Shown here one piece after another: positions 17,647 to 25,981 of a stretch of DNA of 64,000 nt. The notes below the pieces were generated by a model. That model ran no database searches, was not told the origin of the DNA, and saw only the letters and a program-made list of their open reading frames with translations. The position numbers and the translations under genes were made by a program. Numbering within the stretch: position 1 is the stretch's first letter; the number at the start of each line of letters is the position of its first letter. Where the stretch lies: contig NZ_JACICF010000001.1 of NCBI RefSeq assembly GCF_014195685.1, positions 94,992 through 158,991 on the forward strand, read 5' to 3'. Origin of the DNA: Sphingomicrobium lutaoense. GTDB lineage: Bacteria; Pseudomonadota; Alphaproteobacteria; Sphingomonadales; Sphingomonadaceae.

Positions 17647-17874
17647 TCAGATGACGCCGCCGCCCAATGCGAGGCGGATCACCATGATCGCGATCACGAA
17701 CAGGTTGAAATTGCGCCCGGTCGTGGACTTGGACAGAAAGCCGAGGCCCGCACCGATGATCGGCACGATCAGCCAGATCCAGTTGGTCCAGCCGAGAAGC
17801 GGGACCAGCCCGATGATCGCCAGCAGCAGGCCGACGATCCCGATGAGAATGGAAAGAATGTTCAACATGGCCAC
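17647..17874 (-). CDS. Small two-helix membrane protein, unknown function
   Basis: 75 residues that are mostly hydrophobic: helices at about 5-26 (LSILIGIVGLLLAIIGL), 30-45 and 55-73. A polar KSTTGRNFN loop separates the last two. No domain is recognised. It is convergent with phaC (7-base gap) and downstream of rarD by 9 bases, so it may be expressed with rarD. Confidence 0.7.
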   Translation of the reverse strand: MAMLNILSILIGIVGLLLAIIGLVPLLGWTNWIWLIVPIIGAGLGFLSKSTTGRNFNLFVIAIMVIRLALGGGVI

Positions 17875-17883
17875 ACTATGCGG

Positions 17884-18792
17884 CTAGCTCGACTGTTTTG
17901 CAAGACTAACACGCTTCGCCCGCTCGGCACCGACCAGCGCCTTGATGTAAAGCGCCATCGCAATCCAGATCGCGGCAAAGGCGAAGGCGCGGACCGGCGT
18001 GAGGATTTCGCCGAAAAGTAGGAAGCCCATCAGGAATTGCAGCGTGGGTGCGATGAATTGCAGGATGCCGATGGTCGAATAGGGCAGCCGCCGCGCTCCT
18101 TCGGTGAACAGAAGCAGCGGAAGCGCCGTCACCAGCCCCGAAACCAGGAGGAGCGCGGTATGGAGCGGGGTCGGCCCCATCAAGGGATCGCCCATGTCGC
18201 GCAGTGCGCCGAGCCAGATCAGAAAAAGCGGCGCCAGAAGCAGGGTCTCGATGAACAGGCCGGGCGCCGCACCGACATTCACCTGCTTTCTCAGATAGCC
18301 GTAGAAAGCGAAGGAGAAGGCAAGGCTGAGCGTGATCCACAGATCGCCCAGCGCCCCGAGCGCCAGCGCCCCCACGCCCAGTCCCGCGATCGCCAATGCT
18401 GCCCATTGCGATCGGGACAGATGCTCCTTCAGCAAGAAGTGGCCGATGAGGATGTTGAACAGCGGATTGAGATAATAGCCAAGGCTGGTGGCCAGTACCC
18501 GGCCGCCATTCACCCCCACGACATAGACCACCCAGTTGATCGCGATGAGCACCGCGCTGGCGAACAGAGTCAGCATTACCTTGCGGTTGCCCAATGCCGC
18601 CTTGACGTCGCCCCAGCGTTTCTTGGCGAAGATGAGGAGGGCCAGCGTCGGCACGGCATAAAGAACGCGGTGCGCGACGATATCCATCGAATCGATGGGG
18701 ATCAGTGCCTTGAAGAAAAGCGGGATCACGCCCCACAGTCCGAAGGCGGCAAGCGCGTAGATATAGCCGTGGCGGGTGTGGTGACTGCTCAT
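17884..18792 (-). CDS. rarD: EamA family transporter RarD
   Basis: 302 residues with ten hydrophobic helices in two EamA halves. The N-terminal YIYALAAFGLWGVIPLFFKAL segment, the IDSMDIVAHRVLYAVP loop and the NWVVYVVGVNGGRVLATSLGYYLNPLF motif identify the RarD subfamily (chloramphenicol-sensitive protein). It is an inner-membrane permease; the natural substrate is not known. The start at 18792 is divergent from the DUF4893 lipoprotein gene. Confidence 0.9.
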   Translation of the reverse strand: MSSHHTRHGYIYALAAFGLWGVIPLFFKALIPIDSMDIVAHRVLYAVPTLALLIFAKKRWGDVKAALGNRKVMLTLFASAVLIAINWVVYVVGVNGGRVLATSLGYYLNPLFNILIGHFLLKEHLSRSQWAALAIAGLGVGALALGALGDLWITLSLAFSFAFYGYLRKQVNVGAAPGLFIETLLLAPLFLIWLGALRDMGDPLMGPTPLHTALLLVSGLVTALPLLLFTEGARRLPYSTIGILQFIAPTLQFLMGFLLFGEILTPVRAFAFAAIWIAMALYIKALVGAERAKRVSLAKQSS

Positions 18793-18873
18793 GCGGCAAG
18801 GCGCTGCTGTCCCGCGACGGGATTGTCAATCGCGGGGTTGAACAAGGCTCGGCGGTCCGGCGTTATTCGGGGC

Positions 18874-19533
18874 ATGAGGAAAGCCTCTCTGCTGATCCTT
18901 CCGGGCCTTGCGCTCGCGGGCTGTGCGACCTTGTCGGGCGCCGAGGCGGACAAGCCTTCGGCGCAGGTGATCGTCGAGGAGCGCTCGGCGCTCGAATGGC
19001 AAGGCTATGCCAGCCAGGCCGATATCGACCGGATCGCTCTGCTCGACGAGGCCTGGAAAGAGGCCCTGGCCACGGCACGCAAGGCGGGTTTCGTGACGGC
19101 AATGGAAAGGGAAGGGCGCCTGCTCGTGCCAGATGCCGGGCTACGTCACCCCGACCCCACGCCCGGCAGCTACAGTTGCCGCCTCGTGAAGCTGGGCGGT
19201 GCGGCCAAGGGTGATCCGGCCTTCATCGCCTACAAGCCCTTCTTCTGTTACGTCGAAATCGAAAATGACCGTTTCACCATCGTTAAACAGACGGGCAGTC
19301 AGCGTCCTGCCGGTCGGCTGTGGGACGCCGGCGACCATTATATCTTCCTCGGCAGCCTTGTCCTCGGCAACGAAAGCGAGCCCCTGGCCTATGGCGAGGA
19401 TCCCGAGCGTGACATGGCGGGCGTGTGGGAGCGGATCGGCCCGTTCCGCTGGCGTCTCGCCATTCCCTATCCGCGCAACGGCGGCATCCTCGACCTCTTC
19501 GAATTGACACCGGTGGCCGACCAGCCCGAATAA
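18874..19533 (+). CDS. DUF4893 domain lipoprotein
   Basis: 219 residues. A lipoprotein signal with LALAGCA near residue 13-19 is followed by a DUF4893-like domain with LDEAWKEALATARKAGF, two conserved cysteines (YSCRLVKLG and FFCYVEIEN) that could form a disulfide, and a C-terminal FRWRLAIPYPR segment. The family is found mainly in sphingomonads and relatives and has no known function. It is 8 bases upstream of the next gene and may start the operon running to ATP12. Confidence 0.8.
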   Translation: MRKASLLILPGLALAGCATLSGAEADKPSAQVIVEERSALEWQGYASQADIDRIALLDEAWKEALATARKAGFVTAMEREGRLLVPDAGLRHPDPTPGSYSCRLVKLGGAAKGDPAFIAYKPFFCYVEIENDRFTIVKQTGSQRPAGRLWDAGDHYIFLGSLVLGNESEPLAYGEDPERDMAGVWERIGPFRWRLAIPYPRNGGILDLFELTPVADQPE

Positions 19534-19540
19534 GCTGTCC

Positions 19541-19894
19541 ATGAGCGATCTTTGGGACATGGCCGAGGTGCGCGCCCATCTCGTCGCGGCCGCGGCCGCT
19601 GGCCATTCGATCAGCTATTCCGAACTGCTCGGTCACCTCGGCTTCGCTTTTTCGAGGCCAAAGATGCGGGCCTTGTGCAAGACCTTGGGCGCAATCGATG
19701 CCGATGCGCGGGGGCGCGGTGAGCCCGACCTTGCCGTCCTCGTGGTTCGCCAGTCGGACGGGCTGCCGGGACAGGGCTGGTGGGTCGGCGAGGAGAAAGG
19801 CGATTATGACGGCCCTTGGGAAGGTCCGCGCGCGCAAAAACTTGTCGAGAAGCTCCAGCAACGAGCCTTCGACTATTGGCGGGAACATCGCTAA
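19541..19894 (+). CDS. Uncharacterised small protein
   Basis: 117 residues, no signal and no membrane segment. The middle ISYSELLGHLGFAFSRPKMRALCKTLGAIDADA looks like a small helical, winged-helix-type unit, and LPGQGWWVGEEKGDYDGPW follows. The arrangement recalls the C-terminal DNA-binding part of alkyltransferase-like proteins, but the PCHRV active-site motif is absent. I do not recognise a named family with certainty. It is 8 bases after the lipoprotein gene and 12 before the pseudouridine synthase, so it sits within an operon. Confidence 0.7.
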   Translation: MSDLWDMAEVRAHLVAAAAAGHSISYSELLGHLGFAFSRPKMRALCKTLGAIDADARGRGEPDLAVLVVRQSDGLPGQGWWVGEEKGDYDGPWEGPRAQKLVEKLQQRAFDYWREHR

Positions 19895-19905
19895 AGGCTG
19901 CCGCC

Positions 19906-21096
19906 ATGAGCAAGAATGACGGCGTTCGGCAGTTTGTGGTCGACGAGGATGATGACGGCATTCGCCTGGACCGCTGGTTCAAGCGCCATCTGCCCGACAC
20001 GAGTTTCAACATGGTGTCGCGCTGGGCGCGCACGGGACAATTGCGTGTGGATGGCGGCCGGGCCAACCCCGGCGACCGGTTGCAGGAAGGCCAAGTTATC
20101 CGCGTACCTCCGCCCGAAAGCGCCGCTGCCCGCGGGCCCAAGCCCAAAGTGAAGGTCGATCTCAGCGAGGACGAGATCGCCTTCGTGAAGGAAATGGTGA
20201 TCGCCAAGTTCCCCGACGCCTATCTGATCAACAAGCCGCCGGGCCTCGCGACGCAGGGTGGCACCAAGACCAGCCAGCATCTCGACCGGCTTCTCCACGG
20301 GCTCGACGAAGACGATCAGGGCAAGCCCAAGCTGGTGCATCGCCTCGACAAGGACACCTCGGGCGTCCTGCTGGTCGCGCGTTCGGCGCGCGCGGCGGGG
20401 CATTTCTCCAAGGCCTTCTCGGGCCGCACGGTACGCAAGGTCTATTGGGCGCTCGTGATCGGCGTGCCCGAGGTGAAGGAAGGCCTCATCGACCTGCCCC
20501 TCGCCAAGCAGCCGGGCACCGGCGGCGAAAAGATGCATGTCGACATGGAGGAAGGTGCGCCGGCCAAGACACGTATCCGCGTCATCGACCGCGCCGGCAC
20601 CCGCGCCGCCTGGGTCGAACTGCAACCGCTCACCGGTCGCACGCACCAACTGCGCGCCCACATGGCCGCGGTCGGCCATCCGATCGTGGGCGATGCCAAA
20701 TATGGCGGTGCGGAAAGTTTCCTCACGGGCGGGATCAGCCGCAAGCTGCATCTTCACGCCCGCCGCCTCAAGATCGGTGCGCCGGGCGGCAAGACGATCG
20801 ACCGGAAAGCCGAACTCCCGCCCCACTTTGCCGAAAGTCTCGCGACGCTGGGCTTCGAGGAGATGGACGGCGACAGCCTGCCGCTCACCAGTCCCGATCC
20901 CGCCCAATCGCCCGAAGCCAAGGCCAAGCGCAAGGCCGCCCATGCCAAGGCTTTTCGCAAGGCGAGGAAGGGCGAACGGCGCAATCGAGGCGAGCCCGCT
21001 CGCGGCCGTGCCAAGCCCGGTCCGACAAAGGGACGCGGCAGGAAAGCCCCGCCGCGCGGAAAGGGCGGTAAGCCGAGGCGTCCCGGGAAGCGATGA
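19906..21096 (+). CDS. RluA family 23S rRNA pseudouridine synthase with basic C-terminal tail
   Basis: 396 residues. An S4 RNA-binding domain occupies about residues 18-75. The catalytic RluA domain follows, with HRLDKDTSGVLLVAR carrying the catalytic Asp near residue 148, and GRTHQLRAHM near residue 245. It isomerises uridine in 23S rRNA, probably as RluC or RluD. From about residue 335 on there is a long Lys/Arg/Gly/Pro tail that normal RluC/RluD enzymes lack. The stop overlaps the HAD gene start by ATGA. Start chosen at MSKNDGV, just before the S4 domain. Confidence 0.92.
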   Translation: MSKNDGVRQFVVDEDDDGIRLDRWFKRHLPDTSFNMVSRWARTGQLRVDGGRANPGDRLQEGQVIRVPPPESAAARGPKPKVKVDLSEDEIAFVKEMVIAKFPDAYLINKPPGLATQGGTKTSQHLDRLLHGLDEDDQGKPKLVHRLDKDTSGVLLVARSARAAGHFSKAFSGRTVRKVYWALVIGVPEVKEGLIDLPLAKQPGTGGEKMHVDMEEGAPAKTRIRVIDRAGTRAAWVELQPLTGRTHQLRAHMAAVGHPIVGDAKYGGAESFLTGGISRKLHLHARRLKIGAPGGKTIDRKAELPPHFAESLATLGFEEMDGDSLPLTSPDPAQSPEAKAKRKAAHAKAFRKARKGERRNRGEPARGRAKPGPTKGRGRKAPPRGKGGKPRRPGKR

Positions 21097-21755
21097 TCAA
21101 GCTGGCGATTTTCGATTGCGACGGGACGCTCGTGGACAGCGGGGACACGATCTACCGTGCCCTGAAGGAAACGCTGTCGGCGCATGGGCATGATTGCCCG
21201 CCGCGCGAGATTTCGCAGAAGGTGATCGGCCTCAGCCTCGTCGAGGCAATGCAGTGGCTCGTTCCCGAGGGCGATCACCAACGGCTCGCCGCCAGCTACA
21301 AGGATGCCTTCGTCAGCTTCCGCTCGCGCGGCGAAGTCGAGGAGCCGCTTTACGACGGGATCCCCGAACTGCTCGATGCCTTCGAGGAGGATGGCTGGCT
21401 GCTCGGCGTGGCGACCGGCAAGAGCGATCGCGGGCTGGCCCATGTGCTGGCCTGTCATGGCTGGGAGAAGCGGTTTTCCTCGCTGCACACCGCCGATCGC
21501 CATCCTTCCAAGCCGCATCCCTCGATGGCGCTCGCGAATATGGCCGATTGCGGTGCCGAACCGGCGATGACCGTGCTGATCGGCGACACCTCGCACGACA
21601 TGGGCACGGCACGCGCCGCGGGCGTGGGCGCGATCGGTGCGACCTGGGGCTATCATGACCATGACGAACTGGTCGGCGGAGGCGCGCATTATATCACTTT
21701 GCGTCCGGACGGAGTGATGCATGCCGCGAGGAAATGGATAGGAGAGGGGGCATGA
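21093..21755 (+). CDS. HAD-IA family hydrolase (phosphoglycolate phosphatase-like)
   Basis: 220 residues. HAD motif I is FDCDGTLVDS with the nucleophile Asp at 8, motif II GVATGKS near residue 107, and motif IV VLIGDTSHDMGTARAAG near residue 163. A helical cap between motifs I and II marks subclass IA. The substrate is not evident; phosphoglycolate and related phosphate esters are typical. It is coupled on both sides, by ATGA to the pseudouridine synthase and to the next small gene. Confidence 0.92.
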   Translation: MIKLAIFDCDGTLVDSGDTIYRALKETLSAHGHDCPPREISQKVIGLSLVEAMQWLVPEGDHQRLAASYKDAFVSFRSRGEVEEPLYDGIPELLDAFEEDGWLLGVATGKSDRGLAHVLACHGWEKRFSSLHTADRHPSKPHPSMALANMADCGAEPAMTVLIGDTSHDMGTARAAGVGAIGATWGYHDHDELVGGGAHYITLRPDGVMHAARKWIGEGA

Positions 21756-21982
21756 CGCCCGAGGAACAGAAATGGCGCCATCGCGCCGCGATCGTTCAGT
21801 GGATGCGCATCGGGGGACTGTTGATTGCCCTTCTTGGCCTGCTTCTGATGCGAGGCGGCGTGATTACCGACGAGCCCTGGCCCATTCTCGGGGCGGTCCT
21901 TCTTGTCAGCGGGCTGATCGACGCCACGCTATCGCCCAAGATCATGAAGCGGCTCTATGATGCCGAGGACCGCGCCCAGTGA
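21752..21982 (+). CDS. Small two-helix membrane protein
   Basis: 76 residues. Two helices, about 18-34 (IGGLLIALLGLLLMRGG) and 42-60, are flanked by charged ends. No named domain was recognised. The ATG at 21752 lies within the HAD stop (ATGA) after a GGAGAGGGGG ribosome-binding site, and the stop overlaps the ATP12 start as GTGA. Placement right before an F1-ATPase assembly factor hints at a membrane energetics role, but that is only positional. Confidence 0.75.
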   Translation: MTPEEQKWRHRAAIVQWMRIGGLLIALLGLLLMRGGVITDEPWPILGAVLLVSGLIDATLSPKIMKRLYDAEDRAQ

Positions 21983-22668
21983 AAAGATTTTGGAAGGAAG
22001 CCAGCCGTGAGCCGCAGGACGACGGGCATGTCATCCTGCTCGATGGGCGCAAGGTGATGACCCCGGCCAAGCGCGAACTGGTCGTGCCGACCGGCACGCT
22101 TGCCGATGCGATCGTCGAGGAATGGCAATCGGCGGGCGAAAAGGTCGACCCCGCCGCCATGCCGATGACCGGGCTTGCCAATGCCGCCATCGACCGGGTG
22201 ATGCCCGACAGACAGGCCTTTGCCGCGGGGCTGTCGCGCTTCGCCGAAAGCGAGATGTGCTGTTACCGCGCCGACCAGCCCGACGCGCTGGTGGAGAGAC
22301 AGGCCGCGTCATGGGACCGGCTGATCGACTGGGCGCAGGCGCGCTACGATATCCATTTCACGGTCACGAGCGGCGTGATGCACGTCGCCCAGCCCGAGAC
22401 GACCCTCGATCGGCTCGCCTCGGCGGTGGGAAGCGAAGACGCGTTCCACCTCGCGGGTCTGTCGCCGCTGGTCACCGCGGGCCAGTCCCTGCTCGTCGCG
22501 CTCGCGGTCCGGCATGGCGAATTGAGCCCCGAAGAGGGGTGGAAAGCTAGCCAGATTGAGGAAGACTGGCAGATCGAGCATTGGGGCGAAGATGAGGAGG
22601 CGCGCAAAGCCAGCGAAGCGAGGCGCCGTGATTTCCTCAATGGCGCGCGCTTTCTCTCGCTGCTCTAG
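21979..22668 (+). CDS. ATP12 family F1-ATPase assembly chaperone
   Basis: 229 residues. It begins KRFWKEASREPQDDG and continues with the ATP12 pattern LDGRKVMTPAKRELVVPTGTLADAIVEEWQ, then NAAIDRVMPDRQAFAAGLSRFAESEMCCYRA, with the WDRLIDWAQARYDIHFTVTSG segment. ATP12 binds the alpha subunit of F1 during assembly in mitochondria, and the family is otherwise found in alphaproteobacteria. The GTG start overlaps the previous stop (GTGA). Its stop is on a CTAG shared with the convergent gmk gene. Confidence 0.93.
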   Translation: MKRFWKEASREPQDDGHVILLDGRKVMTPAKRELVVPTGTLADAIVEEWQSAGEKVDPAAMPMTGLANAAIDRVMPDRQAFAAGLSRFAESEMCCYRADQPDALVERQAASWDRLIDWAQARYDIHFTVTSGVMHVAQPETTLDRLASAVGSEDAFHLAGLSPLVTAGQSLLVALAVRHGELSPEEGWKASQIEEDWQIEHWGEDEEARKASEARRRDFLNGARFLSLL

Positions 22669-23306
22669 TCGTTGGGGCGCTCGACCAGCTGGCGCGCCAG
22701 CTCGGCGACATAGGGGCGGCGATGCTTGCGCAGGCGCTCGGCCTCGATGATCGCCTTCACTTCCTCGAGGCAGGTGTCGACATTGTCGTTGATCAGCACA
22801 TAGTCATATTCGTTCCAGTGCACGATCTCGCCCGAGGCACGGCGCATCCGGCCCTGGATGACTTCCTCGCTGTCGGTCGCCCGGTCGCGTAGTCGCCGCT
22901 CGAGTTCGCCCATCGAGGGCGGCAGGATGAAGATCGACACCAGGTCATTGCCGAAGGCGGTCTCGAGCTGCTGCGTGCCCTGCCAGTCGATGTCGAACAA
23001 GATGTCGCGCCCGGCCTTCAAGGCGTCCTTGATCGGCTCCTTGGGGCTGCCATAGCGATGGTCGAAGACATAGGCCCATTCGGCCAGTTCGCCTTCGTCG
23101 ACAAGGTGCTGGAAGGCTTCCTCGCTGACGAAATGATAATCCTTGCCATCGACTTCTCCCGGCCGCGCCGGCCGCGTGGTGGCCGATACCGACATGCGGA
23201 TCGTCGGGTCGGCTTCCATCAATTTTCGCGAAATAGTGGTCTTTCCCGCTCCCGAAGGCGAGGAAAGCACGATCAGGAGGCCGCGGCGCGTGGGTTGGTC
23301 TGCCAT
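22665..23306 (-). CDS. gmk: Guanylate kinase
   Basis: 213 residues. It phosphorylates GMP to GDP with ATP. The P-loop SSPSGAGKTT is at residues 15-24, followed by the GMP-binding strand SVSATTRPARPGEVDGKDYHFVS and the lid WQGTQQLE region. The ATG at 23306 aligns with the family; an in-frame ATG exists further upstream in the shared promoter region but is less likely. It is divergent from the phasin gene and convergent with ATP12, sharing a CTAG at 22665-22668. Confidence 0.95.
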   Translation of the reverse strand: MADQPTRRGLLIVLSSPSGAGKTTISRKLMEADPTIRMSVSATTRPARPGEVDGKDYHFVSEEAFQHLVDEGELAEWAYVFDHRYGSPKEPIKDALKAGRDILFDIDWQGTQQLETAFGNDLVSIFILPPSMGELERRLRDRATDSEEVIQGRMRRASGEIVHWNEYDYVLINDNVDTCLEEVKAIIEAERLRKHRRPYVAELARQLVERPND

Positions 23307-23367
23307 GAAAAGGCCATGCAAAGCAGGGGCGATGGCGTCAACCCGCATCATGCCTCGTCCAAGCCTT

Positions 23368-23428
23368 TTGTGCAGTGCAACAAAACCCTTGAAACCCCAT
23401 GCTGCATTTGCTATGTTGCGCTGCACAA
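23368..23428 (+). promoter_or_regulatory. PhaR-like inverted-repeat operator over the phasin promoter
   Basis: TTGTGCAGTGCAACA at 23368-23382 and TGTTGCGCTGCACAA at 23414-23428 are inverted copies with one mismatch in 15. The first lies upstream of the -35 element, the second covers the -10 and probable start. TGC-rich inverted sites of this kind are bound by the PHA regulator PhaR in other alphaproteobacteria. The identification here is by resemblance. Confidence 0.65.
23389..23417 (+). promoter_or_regulatory. Sigma70-type promoter of the phasin gene
   Basis: TTGAAA at 23389-23394 and TATGTT at 23412-23417 are separated by 17 bases. Transcription would begin near 23424, about 20 bases before the ATG, leaving a short leader with the GAGGGAGA ribosome-binding site. 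The promoter lies between and within the two arms of the operator. Confidence 0.6.
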
Positions 23429-23443
23429 ACGAGGGAGACAGTG

Positions 23444-24133
23444 ATGAGTGCTGAGAAAACCAATGGTGAAGCGGACACTGGCAAGGTGATCGAGACGCAG
23501 ACGGTGGCGACAGCGGCACCCGCCAAGGCGATCAACGAAGAAGCGCCTGTCTCCGAAGCGACGACCGGGGCGGCCAAGAAGGTCAAGAAGGTCACGAAGA
23601 AGAAAAAGATTGCTGGCACCAAGGCGGCGAAGACCGCGGCAGCCAGCGCGAAGAAAGGAACGGATATGTTCAATTTTGACAGCAAGCAGTGGATGGCCAA
23701 TTTCGAAATGCCGACCGCTGAAAAATTCGAAGCGCTGGTCGCCGAGACCAGCCGCAAGAACGAAGAACTGGTTCGCAAGACCCAAGCTGCGACCGAGGAA
23801 TTCGCCGAGCTGGCCAAGGCCAACATCGAAGCGATCGTCGAAGCCGGCCGTATCGCCGCTCAGGGTGCCAAGACGATTGGCAGCGAACTGATCGAAGACG
23901 GCCGCGAAGGCTTGGAAAAGAATGCCGAAGCGGTGAAGGCCCTCACCGAAGTGAAGAGCCCGACCGAATTCTTCCAGCTCCAGAGCGACTGGATGCGTTC
24001 GAGCTTCGACCAGCTCGTTTCGGAAAGCTCCAAGCTCACCGAAAAGCTGATCAAGCTTTCGGGCGATGCTGCTCAGCCGGTGACCAGCCAGGCCAGCGTC
24101 AACGCCGAAAAGGTCAAGGGCATGATGGCCTAA
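23444..24133 (+). CDS. phaP: Phasin family protein with Lys/Ala-rich N-terminal segment
   Basis: 229 residues. Phasin_2-type helices cover about residues 85-215, with [22 protein letters not shown] and [21 protein letters not shown]. Phasins coat PHA granules. An N-terminal region of about 70 residues precedes the phasin part and includes residues 43-71, where 12 of 29 residues are Lys, resembling histone H1-like tails of PhaF and PhaM. The ATG at 23444 follows GAGGGAGA. A terminator follows the stop. The gene is controlled by its own promoter and a PhaR-like operator. Confidence 0.92.
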   Translation: MSAEKTNGEADTGKVIETQTVATAAPAKAINEEAPVSEATTGAAKKVKKVTKKKKIAGTKAAKTAAASAKKGTDMFNFDSKQWMANFEMPTAEKFEALVAETSRKNEELVRKTQAATEEFAELAKANIEAIVEAGRIAAQGAKTIGSELIEDGREGLEKNAEAVKALTEVKSPTEFFQLQSDWMRSSFDQLVSESSKLTEKLIKLSGDAAQPVTSQASVNAEKVKGMMA

Positions 24134-24174
24134 GCCATCCGACCCTCGCGCGCCGGACAAGCGGCGCCGAAGAG

Positions 24175-24216
24175 CGGCCACCTCTCCCACATCGGGACAG
24201 GTGGCCGTTTCTTTTT
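24175..24216 (+). terminator. Rho-independent terminator of the phasin gene
   Basis: A perfect 9-bp stem CGGCCACCT (24175-24183) and AGGTGGCCG (24199-24207) is followed by TTTCTTTTT. It lies 41 bases after the phasin stop and ends 62 bases before clpS, so clpS has its own promoter or depends on readthrough. Confidence 0.9.
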
Positions 24217-24278
24217 CGCGACCAGGCGGAGCATCCAGTCTTGAAGCCCGTTACCGCCATGCCATATTTGGAGACGCA

Positions 24279-24632
24279 ATGATTCTCGAGAGCATCTTGA
24301 CCACGGCCGGTTCGGGCGAGCGCGATGACGATGCCGATTTCCAGACGGGCATCGCCACCAAGACGCGCCCCAAGACCAAGAAGCCCAGCAATTACAAGGT
24401 GCTGATGCTCAACGACGATTATACGCCGATGGAATTCGTCGTTCTCGTTCTCCAGCGCTATTTCGGCATGGGCACCGAGGATGCCACCCGCACCATGCTG
24501 CAGGTGCACCAGAAGGGCGTCGCCGTGTGCGGCGTCTTCACCTACGAAGTCGCCGAGACCAAGGTCAGCCAGGTCGTCGATTTCGCCCGGGAAAATCAGC
24601 ACCCGCTGCAGTGCACGCTCGAAAAGGCCTGA
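24279..24632 (+). CDS. clpS: ATP-dependent Clp protease adaptor ClpS
   Basis: 117 residues. The ClpS core begins around residue 37 ([24 protein letters not shown]), with the N-end-rule binding pocket residues in NDDYTPM and the [23 protein letters not shown] segment. It delivers N-degron substrates to ClpAP. The N-terminal tail is disordered and acidic. ATG 24279 was chosen because the phasin terminator lies just upstream; no clpA follows in the window. Confidence 0.94.
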   Translation: MILESILTTAGSGERDDDADFQTGIATKTRPKTKKPSNYKVLMLNDDYTPMEFVVLVLQRYFGMGTEDATRTMLQVHQKGVAVCGVFTYEVAETKVSQVVDFARENQHPLQCTLEKA

Positions 24633-24689
24633 CGCCAGGCGTGCTCTCGCGGCCTTGCGCTGGCGGGGCAGGGCGTTAAAGCCGCTTCC

Positions 24690-25973
24690 ATGGACTCGAT
24701 CTGGATTCAAGGCGGCAAGCGGCTCGAAGGGAAAATCCCCATCTCGGGCGCGAAGAATGCCGTACTCACGCTCATCCCCTGCGCGCTTCTCACCGAGGAA
24801 AAGCTCACGCTCGGCAATCTGCCGCGTCTCGCGGACGTCGACAGCTTTTCCCACCTGATGAACGAATTGGGCGTGGCGACCGCCTTTGCCGGGCGCCGCT
24901 CGGGCCAGACCAGCCGCAAGATGACGCTCGATGCGAGCCATATCGACTCTACCGTCGCGCCCTACGAACTGGTGCGCAAGATGCGCGCTTCGATCCTCGT
25001 CCTCGGCCCCATGCTTGCACGCATGGGCGAAGCAACGGTCTCGTTGCCTGGCGGCTGTGCCATCGGCGACCGGCCGATCGACCTTCACCTGAAGGCCATC
25101 GAGGCGCTCGGTGCGGAGATCGAGCTGGCAGCAGGTTATGTAAAGGCAAGCGCGCCCAAGGGCCGTTTGCCCGGCGGCGATTATAGCTTCCCCGTCGTAT
25201 CGGTGGGGGCGACCGAAAATGCCGTGATGGCGGCAACGCTGACCACGGGTCGAAGCCAGCTTTTCAACGCCGCGCGCGAACCCGAGATCGTCGATCTGTG
25301 CAACCTCCTCGTGGCCATGGGCGCGAAGATCGAGGGCATCGGGTCGAGCCATCTCATCATCGACGGCGTCGAGGCGCTTCACGGCACCGAATATGACGTG
25401 ATGCCCGACCGGATCGAAGCGGGCAGCTATGCCTGCGCCGCGGGGATTACGGGCGGCTCGATCGAGCTGGTCGGCGCGCGCCCCTCCGAGATGCTGGCGA
25501 CCACCAATGCGCTGGCGGCAGCGGGCCTCGTCACCGAATTCACCGCCGACGGCATCAAGGTCAGTGCGACAGGCAAGCTCAGGCCCATCGCCATTTCGAC
25601 CGCGCCCTATCCGGGTTTCGCGACCGACATGCAGGCGCAGTTCATGGCGATGATGTGCATGGCCGACGGCGACAGCTATCTCGAGGAAACGATCTTCGAG
25701 AACCGCTATATGCACGTCCCCGAACTGCGGCGCATGGGCGCCGACATCGAGACGCGCGGGCGTAGCGCGATCGTGCGCGGCGTCGAGCGCCTGACAGGCG
25801 CCGAAGTGATGGCCACCGACCTTCGTGCCTCGATGAGCCTCGTCCTCGCCGGTCTTCGTGCCGAAGGCGAAACCGAGGTCCTGCGCGTCTATCACCTTGA
25901 TCGCGGCTATGAGCGGCTCGAGGAAAAGCTGGCGGGCGTCGGCGCGACGATCGAGCGCCGCTCGAAAGGCTGA
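24690..25973 (+). CDS. murA: UDP-N-acetylglucosamine 1-carboxyvinyltransferase
   Basis: 427 residues of the EPSP synthase family. It transfers enolpyruvate to UDP-GlcNAc, the first committed step of peptidoglycan synthesis in the cytoplasm. Lys22-Asn23 (GAKNA) and the catalytic Cys123 in [11 protein letters not shown] are visible, so fosfomycin sensitivity at this residue is expected. RPSEM near residue 270 and the [14 protein letters not shown]-terminal block complete the family pattern. It is convergent with a DUF445 gene, 8 bases apart. Confidence 0.96.
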   Translation: MDSIWIQGGKRLEGKIPISGAKNAVLTLIPCALLTEEKLTLGNLPRLADVDSFSHLMNELGVATAFAGRRSGQTSRKMTLDASHIDSTVAPYELVRKMRASILVLGPMLARMGEATVSLPGGCAIGDRPIDLHLKAIEALGAEIELAAGYVKASAPKGRLPGGDYSFPVVSVGATENAVMAATLTTGRSQLFNAAREPEIVDLCNLLVAMGAKIEGIGSSHLIIDGVEALHGTEYDVMPDRIEAGSYACAAGITGGSIELVGARPSEMLATTNALAAAGLVTEFTADGIKVSATGKLRPIAISTAPYPGFATDMQAQFMAMMCMADGDSYLEETIFENRYMHVPELRRMGADIETRGRSAIVRGVERLTGAEVMATDLRASMSLVLAGLRAEGETEVLRVYHLDRGYERLEEKLAGVGATIERRSKG

Positions 25974-25981
25974 TCCTCGGC

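Noticed and set aside
24201-24278. N-terminal extension of clpS from 24201
   Set aside because: It would start within the phasin terminator stem; ATG 24279 matches ClpS proteins.
24114-25895. A 593-codon open frame on the minus strand over murA
   Set aside because: Antisense shadow of murA with an Asp/His/Arg-rich composition typical of reversed GC-rich coding sequence.
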